Source: Papaver somniferum
Taxonomy: Eukaryota > Streptophyta > Magnoliopsida > Ranunculales > Papaveraceae
DNA: 64,000 nucleotides
Direction: 5' to 3'
Assembly: GCF_003573695.1 (NCBI RefSeq)
Contig: NC_039358.1
Location: 156,292,920 to 156,356,919, forward strand
The number at the start of each line of letters is the position of its first letter. Within the stretch, counting starts at the first letter, position 1. The notes beneath the pieces were generated by a model. That model did not search any database, had not been told where the DNA came from, and saw nothing but the letters and a program-made list of their open reading frames with translations. Below, in pieces: positions 58,005-64,000 of this stretch. The translations under genes and the position numbers were made by a program.

Positions 58005-59394
58005 CTAAATGCGAAACCTTTTGATGAATGTCAATTTGGTTGCACCATCTTGAATCCAGACTTCCAGTAACTCGATCACTTCTTCAATAAGAAGAGAGAA
58101 GTTTGAATTTTTCTGATCATTTCCTCGTTTGTTGATGCAGGGTTGAGGTTTGTGCATTTCAGGATTGGTTATCCTTTCTTTGCGCTTCTGAAGGATCCTG
58201 AGAGATTGAAGAAGTATGCTTCTGCTGTGGTGCTTCGGATTTCCTTTTGCTTCCTTCGGCAACAACGTTCATGGAAGGTTAGAGGTTGTATTGTCTGTTG
58301 AAGAGACGATGAGTATCACGAGGTTCTCAGTCTAGGTCTTTCTCTTTCAGTTAAGCATGCGCGGTAGTTGCTGATCGCTTGGTTGCTTCATGGAGTTATG
58401 TGATAGTCTGGAAGTGGAGATTTTCCAGTAGGACTCTGTAGACAGGGATCATCCCATTGATGCACAAATCCACCAGTTGTTGTTCGGTGACATCCGGATC
58501 ATGGCAATCCAAGGCTTGAACCCTGAACCTATTCACATATTCGTTCGGGTATTCAGTATTCTTCTGAGTTATCATTACTAAGTCAGAAAGAGTAATCTGC
58601 TCCGAGACGAAGAAGTATTTCCTGTAGAAGGCATTGACCATTTCTCCCCAACTTCCGATGCTTCCTGGTGCAATGTTATTATACCACGTGTACGCTCGGC
58701 CCGTCTAAGATTTTGAAAATTCTTTCAAACGGACGACATGGTTGTGCTCATGTTCGCCTAGCGCTTCTAGGAACCGAGAGACATGTTCTCGAGCGTTCCC
58801 CGTTCCGTTGTACAACATGAATGTTGGTGTAGCCTTTTGGGAGAGGGATCTTTTGTGTAGCAGCAGGGTACGGAGGTTTATGACGGTGGACAATTGGTGT
58901 AGTTCCTTTCCCACGGTCCTCCATGCAGTGTTCCAGATCTTCACAAGTGATGAAACCGGCGGGCTCCTTTGATGTTGGTTTCTCTGCAGCTTTGTGGACT
59001 TTACATCGTCGACTACATGGACTGAGACAACTTCTGGATCGACGGTTGAAGCTGCTTCTTGGACTTTTCTCTTTTCCTGAGTTTTTTCTGACATCTAGTC
59101 AGTGAGAGTTTTGAGATAATTGCATAGCTCCTTCTGTGTTGCAGCCATGCCAGTTTGATTTTTGGCAAGAGTCTCTTGTGCCTTCATGAGATCAGCTATG
59201 GTAGGAGGATTCTCTCTGAATTCCTCAGGATGTCGGCCAAAGAGAGGATGATTTTTGATGTTGGTTTGAGGAGGAGTAGTATCAACAACACTGATGTTGG
59301 AAGCAGGAGTGGTTTCTAGAGTACCATCGTTGTTGTTAATGCTAGCGTTGTTTGTGTTAGGATTTGTAACTGAACCTAACCTAATATCAACCAT
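58005..59394 (-). pseudogene. F2 gag
   Basis: It begins MVDIRLGSVTNPNTNN, with the block NHPLFGRHPEEFRENPP. A TAG at 59095 interrupts it. In 58850-58990 the frame is shifted and shifted back, because F1-like PPYPAAT sequence appears in another frame. Then come MLYNGTGNAREHVSRFLEALGEHEHNH, a stop near 58705, the capsid region FFVSEQITLSDL, NEYVNRFRVQALDCHDPDV and LVDLCINGMIPVYR, and a last piece, EEVIELLEVWIQDG. It ends before the C/H knuckle seen in F1. Four or more lesions. Confidence 0.85.
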
Positions 59395-59423
59395 TTTGTT
59401 GAAGTTGAGATTGCAATATTAAT

Positions 59424-59442
59424 CTCCCACTGTGGTCGCCAA
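59424..59442 (-). promoter_or_regulatory. F2 primer binding site
   Basis: The minus strand reads TGGCGACCACAGTGGGAG, three bases after the LTR end. Confidence 0.7.
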
Positions 59443-60309
59443 TCTGTAGATGGGGAAAAACGATTCGCTGGTTTTTTAAGGAAGTGAAGAGACGAGCGTG
59501 TTGCTGAGACTCCTCAATCGAGCAAACTGTTTAACCTCACACAGATGCACTGCAAAAGGAGTACTTGGATTCGAGAGATCAATCTGTAGGGCTCCGGCCT
59601 AAACCAAGTCAATGGCCGTTCCAGAGTCAATTTGGTCGCAAAGAGGGAGATGGGTTGATCTGTAGGAGAGAAGCTGAGAATTGTGTGGGATCAGTGATGA
59701 TCAAGGATTATGGATGTATTGAAGGTTTCTGCAATTTTTGGTGAACTGATGAGTTCGAATAAGTTCTGATAGATTGATGAATTCTTGAGAGTAGTTACTC
59801 GAGAAATTCGACAATTGTTGATAGCTAGTGATCATTCGTTGTTTTCAATCATGGATTCAGAGACTTATTTATATTGTCAGAGTCGTGAACACCTTGATCC
59901 CTGTAAGTGTGACGGTTTCTTGAGTGAAAGAGTGGGAAAGTGGGAGATCATGGTGAAACCAGTTCTAGATTGTGCGGAGACTTGGTTGATCATTTACCCA
60001 CTACTTTGCTAACTCCTTCAACAACTGACACGACTTACTCACATTTCTCGTTGTGGATGAATCCACGTGTTGTAGGCCGCCATACCAAAACCCTAGTTGG
60101 TATCCCCCAATTTGACGTGATTGATGTCTCATGAATCGTGGAGTCTGCATGACAGACATGTATTAATTAGTCAGTTGTTAACTGATTAGACGGTGAGTCT
60201 AGGTTTTGTTGAATCGAGCATGAGTGATGAATGCTCAACGATTCATGGATGGAACATGTAGTTCTCTGAAATGATGTCAATATTGTAGATTCAGTGATGA
60301 ATTACTGAC

Positions 60310-60535
60310 CAGTATTTGAACGACTGAGCAAGTATTGCTCAATTCGGTGAACTATTGAATATTGAGAATTTGACGAGCAACTGGGCAATTACTGCTCAAT
60401 TCGACAAATTAATGATTATTGATAATTTGACGTGCAACTGAGCAAGTATTGCTCAATTCGACAAATTACTGATTATTGATAGGTGGATCAATATTTGAGC
60501 AACTGAGCAAGTATTGCCCAATTCGACGAATTATT
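60310..60535. repeat. GAGCAA/TTGCTC tandem array in F2 LTR
   Basis: Four units of about 60-70 bases with CTGAGCAAGTATTGCTCAATTC. Each unit contains GAGCAA and its inverse TTGCTC, making short hairpins. Confidence 0.65.
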
Positions 60536-61469
60536 TATTGGTGACGTGACCCAATAATAAAATATTGGTAGATTACCAAATATTATATGATTAATTGAGA
60601 TGTTGGTTGCTGAATAAACATAAATTCATTAGTGTTTGAATCTTGCTCAGAATGATGATTCGTGGAACATTTATTCGAAACCCTAATTTCAGATCAATTA
60701 TCTGTTAATTGATGAATCGCTGAAAATAGGTCATGAGTGATAAAGGGGGACCACATGGGACGATGGGTGTCCATGTGGTGCCCAGTGCTCGAGTGAGCAT
60801 GAACCAGAGTCCTCAGTTGGAGAGTTGGTGAAAGAATGATGATTAAATGTCGGTTTCATCATTTATTGAAATATTGCTCGATTCAACATTAGGCGATAAA
60901 ACCCAGTCATTAAAAGAGTGTGGGACCGACCAAGAGAGCATGAGACCCGCTCTTGGTGGTCACGGGACCAGATGTTGGTTGTTTGAGCAATCCCCAAGTT
61001 GGTTGGAAAGAATTTGGGCCCAGTGTGAGCAATTGAGCAAATTAGGTCAGAATTATGAAAACGTGTGGGACCGGCTTTGTGCGAGCCCTAGGGATGACCC
61101 TGGTCGGTCAAGAAGGCATGCACATGTTACCATGGTGTTCGTGTTTCCGTACTGAGAGTTTCAGTATTTTTTGATGTGCGTTCGAGCAACATTGTGAATT
61201 TTCAGAAGAGTTTCATCTTGACTGAAATTCTTGATTTTTGTTGGAATGAGCATGTATGCTCAACTGATCAATATTTTGTAAATATTAAAATAAGAGTATT
61301 TTAACATTTAAAATTGTCGTGAGAGGCTAGATGGTCGTGTGACCATGTTGGCTTTTGGTTTTTCATGATTCGAGCAAAATTTGAGAAATTACGACGAAAT
61401 CATGATTTTTGCTCAAACCAAGGAGTTTCATGAATTGAGGAAAATAATAATTATGAAAGACTAGGGATT

Positions 61470-61925
61470 GCAAGGTGTGGGACCGGACACGGCTAGGGCA
61501 TGGCCGGACGACTATGTTGCCCGGTCCCACAACACTTTCCCTAATTTTATATTATTATTTTTCGTGAAACCGTGATATTATGGAGAATCCATGAGTTTCG
61601 TTGAAACTGAGGAGTTTCATGAAATTGGGAAATAATAATTATAAAAATCTAGGGATTTTAAGGTGTGGGACCGGCCACGGCTTGGGCATGGCCGTCCGGT
61701 TAGGTTGCCCGCACACCTTTCCCTATTTTTAATATTATTTTTCATGAATCCGTGAAGTTACGGAGAATCCATGAGTTTTGATCAAACAAGGAAAGTTGCT
61801 AAAATCAAGGAGCTTTCATGAGTTCATGAAAATAACAAAAATAGGGAATAATAATGGAAGAGGCATGGGACCGGCCACGGCTAGGGCACGGCCGGCCAGC
61901 CGGTGGGCCCGGCCCATGACGCCTC
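61470..61925. repeat. GC-rich quasi-palindromic units in F2 LTR
   Basis: Three units about 190-200 bases apart with cores such as GGGACCGGCCACGGCTAGGG, then GGCCGG and a closing GGTCCCACAC or GGCCCATGACGCC. Intervening sequence is AT-rich and shares CATGAGTTTCGTTGAAAC-like words. Confidence 0.7.
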
Positions 61926-62179
61926 TTATTATTTTATTATTATTTATTATTTTCTTCTGTTTTGCGTAGGATTCCTCTGTCCATATTTTTAAATGCACGT
62001 TTGTGCATCCAGGTGCTCAGTCGTGCATCATTGTCGAGTACACTTGCACCATTTTTGTGGGGCTTACTCAGCGATGGTCCAGATGCCCAGTTGTTGAGTA
62101 TTTATTATTAGTTTATGAAATTCAATGGAGAATAATTCATGAAAATGAGCAATAAAAATGAGTAGTTGTTTTATTATCA

Positions 62180-62425
62180 ATTCATAAAATCAGTCGTGGA
62201 TTCGACCATGAATTCAGAATAATAATAAAATTACCTATTACCATTCCATGAGATCAGTCGTGGATTCGATCAAGAAATCGTAGTAACGAGATAACATAGG
62301 TTTTTATTGTCATTCCATGAGATCAAGCCGTGGATTCGATCATGAAATCGGAGCAAAAGATAATTGTTTATTTCCATTCCATGAGATCAGGCCGTGGATT
62401 CGACCATGGAATAGGAGCAAAAATA
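62180..62425. repeat. CATTCCATGAGATCAG tandem array in F2 LTR
   Basis: About four units of roughly 70 bases with CATTCCATGAGATCAG, CGTGGATTCGA and CATGAAATCG-like words. Confidence 0.65.
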
Positions 62426-62534
62426 GATCATTTTGCGAATTCAGTAGTGAATGTCACGGTATAATTAATCTATTGTAGAAGGATATTAGCCAGTTAAAGC
62501 GTCATACACATTCTGAAAGTTGCATAGTCATATA

Positions 62535-62810
62535 GCACCAAGTGTTGCCGGAATCTGAAGGCGTTGATGCTCTCAATCTACGGAGAACCGCTTGGGTCTA
62601 TCCACGGTCTCTCTACATAGTCAGGGAATAGTGAGTGTCACCGACGTCCTGAAGGCGTTAATGCTCCCAATCTACGGAGAACCGCCCAATCGTTCTTCTA
62701 TGTTGAGGGGGGTCTCTCTCATGTAGTCAGGGAACAGTGAGTGTCACCGACGTCCTGAAGGCGTTAAGCTCTCAATCTACGGAGAACCTCCCAATTATGT
62801 TATTCTACAT
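62535..62810. repeat. GTCACCGACGTC tandem array in F2 5' LTR
   Basis: Three units of about 125 bases with GAGTGTCACCGACGTCCTG, AAGGCGTT and CTACGGAGAAC. Matches 53130-53400. Confidence 0.7.
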
Positions 62811-62981
62811 AGAGGGCATGATGAAATGTCAGGGATCGAACGCTCAGCTAGTGGAGGCCTTTCGACATACATGTTCATCATGGCTTCGTAAAATATGAAT
62901 CGTTGCATGCCTGAAACCCGTGTCAAAAACATGCATCATGATTTTACGGTTTTGACCTTTGTTAAAAATCCACCATCAACA

Positions 62982-63992
62982 CATGGAAAAGACAAGACGT
63001 CTTCTGTCCAGCGTCACCAACCTCCATACCCTGCTGCTACGCAAAGGATTCCTCTGCCAAAATTTTAAACCTCTCCAACATTCACCCTTTATGATGGAAC
63101 GGGCAATGCCCGAGAACACGTCTCTTGATTCTTGGAAGCATTGGGTGAACATGAGCACAACCATACTGTCCGATTGAAGGAATTTTCAAAGTCTCTGAAA
63201 GGAAGGGTATATACCTGGTACAACAACATCACGCCAGGAAGTATCAAAAGTTGGGGAGAAATGGTTAATGCTTTATGCAGAAATTATTTCTTCATTTCAG
63301 AGCAAATCACCCTCTCTGATCTCGGAAGGATGTTTCAAAGGAGTAACGAACATCCTAACGATTATGTGAAAAGGTTCAGAGTTCAAGCTTTGGACTGCCA
63401 TGATCCAAATGTTACAGAGCAACAACTTGTGGACTTGTGCATCAATGGAATGATTCCAGTTTACAGAGCTTTACTGGAAAATCTTAGGTTCCAGATTTTC
63501 TCCGAACTTCATGAAGCGGCTAAGAGATCGGAAACTACTGCACCTGCTTTACTGGAGAGGGTTAAAACTGCGAAAACCGAAGAACCACGGGAGACTCGAG
63601 GTAGCAGACGTTTGATAAAAAAACAGTACAACCTCCAACCTTCCACAAACGTTGTTGCAGAAGAGGGCAAACGAAAAGACGAGCCACAACGCAAGCATAC
63701 TTCCTCAACTCCTTCAAAGGCGCAAAGGAAGGATAATACACAAGAACCTGCTGAACACACAGAAGCTGATCCAGAGGCACCTGACTTCCCCTTTTCTATT
63801 GAAGAAGTTATTGAACTGCCAGATGCCTGGGTTCAAGACGGCGCAATCAAGTTGTCGTATGTCAAGAAAGAACCAACTGAAGAAGCCATGGAAAATCCTC
63901 GTTACTGTCGCTTTCATAGGTTCGTCAACCATCCCACAAGTGATTGCAGAACCTTAAAACGCATATTTAAGAAAAAGATTGAATCAGGATAG
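62982..63992 (+). pseudogene. F1 gag, C-terminal part
   Basis: It resumes at HGKDKTSSVQRHQPPYPAAT after F2, has stops near 63068 and 63127, then is open from 63132 to 63992. The capsid-like domain reads HTVRLKEFSKSLKGRVYTWY, FFISEQITLSDLGRMF and CHDPNVTEQQLVDLCINGMI. A basic linker (KRKDEPQRKHTSS) follows, then EEVIELPDAWVQDGAIKL, and the C/H cluster CRFHRFVNHPTSDC, a zinc-knuckle-like end of Tat gag. Protease and pol would lie beyond the window. Confidence 0.85.
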
Positions 63993-64000
63993 CTTAACTT

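Larger units (their letters stand above)
52019..62981 (-). mobile_element. F2: non-autonomous Tat-like gypsy element inserted in F1 gag
   Basis: LTRs run TGTTGATGG...CCATCTACA on the minus strand: 5' LTR 59445-62981, 3' LTR 52019-53565 with a deletion of about 1990 bp. The PBS (59424-59442) is next to the 5' LTR and a purine tract is next to the 3' LTR. Gag occupies 58005-59394. No protease, RT or integrase is present between gag and the purine tract. Plus-strand exon-like sequence fills about 54600-57950. It belongs to the same family as F1 but in opposite orientation. Confidence 0.85.
59445..62981 (-). repeat. F2 5' LTR
   Basis: 3537 bp, TGTTGATGGTGG...CCCATCTACA on the minus strand. It contains several internal arrays: about four GAGCAACTGAGCAAGTATTG units (60310-60530), three GC-rich quasi-palindromic units (61470-61925), four CATTCCATGAGATCAG units (62180-62420) and the GTCACCGACGTC units (62535-62810). 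Confidence 0.85.
48342..64000 (+). mobile_element. F1: Tat-like gypsy element with 3-kb LTR, split by F2, running off the right edge
   Basis: 5' LTR 48342-51389 (TGTAGATGGTGG...CCCATCTACA), PBS region 51393, gag from 51447, interrupted at 52019-62981 by the related minus-strand element F2, then gag continuing 62982-63992. Pol is expected beyond 64000. The flanks CGTGG and CATGG around F2 are a near-perfect 5-bp duplication, and gag coding resumes directly. Confidence 0.85.

Noticed and set aside
59785..60012. Two identical 75-codon plus-strand frames (52359 and 59785) that looked like a conserved small gene
   Set aside because: Both lie in the two LTR copies of F2 at the same position, so the identity reflects LTR duplication. 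The frame is short and runs through promoter and U5 sequence.

Overview
This is a plant nuclear window made almost entirely of retrotransposons. The evidence is Tat-type Ty3/gypsy polyproteins (including a second, archaeal-type RNase H domain), a Sirevirus-like Ty1/copia gag with long LTRs and several purine tracts, a plant L1-type LINE with a C-terminal RNase H domain, and spliced antisense genes inside gypsy elements. I see no convincing single-copy host gene, rRNA, tRNA, CRISPR or prokaryotic feature. The species cannot be named from sequence alone; a repeat-rich, probably heterochromatic region of an angiosperm chromosome fits best.

Layout. (1) 1-6864, minus strand: left-truncated Tat-type gypsy element 'G1' (integrase, RNase H, RT, protease, gag, PBS, 5' LTR). 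(2) 6865-8726: degenerate sequence with a broken minus-strand acidic-protein gene, a 111-bp hairpin element and short repeats. (3) 8727-47777: a nested 'Russian doll'. A gag-only Sirevirus-like element 'D' is the outer shell (truncated 5' LTR 11249-13018, gag, 3' LTR 39037-40072 plus 45949-47777). Gypsy 'A' (15704-37565, TSD TATGT) sits in D. Gypsy 'B' (19207-31877, TSD ATATC) sits in A, splitting A between RNase H and integrase. A compact minus-strand LTR element 'C' (23577-27403) sits in B. A full-length but decayed LINE (40088-45948) splits D's 3' LTR. A duplicated piece of D's gag (8727-10258) and an inverted LTR fragment (10259 to about 11248) lie at D's left end. (4) 47778-48341: short unassigned spacer. 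(5) 48342-64000: Tat-like element 'F1' (plus strand, 3-kb LTR, gag, running off the right edge), whose gag is split by 'F2' (52019-62981, minus strand), a non-autonomous relative with LTRs of 3537 and 1547 bp.

How the parts relate. A keeps pol but has no gag. B keeps gag and protease but has lost RT, RNase H and integrase. C has a single long reading frame with no recognisable gag or pol motif. The most interesting content is on the antisense strand between pol and the 3' LTR of A and B. In B, a six-exon gene with consensus splice sites and matching phases gives an uninterrupted frame of about 757 codons under its own TATA-like box; A carries a diverged, broken relative. F2 also has plausible spliced exons antisense to its gag. 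C's internal domain is the other candidate for undescribed biology: a frame of about 1072 codons with only two in-frame stops, immediately downstream of a tRNA-iMet-type PBS. All coordinates, splice sites, mismatch counts and identities were read by eye and no database was searched.
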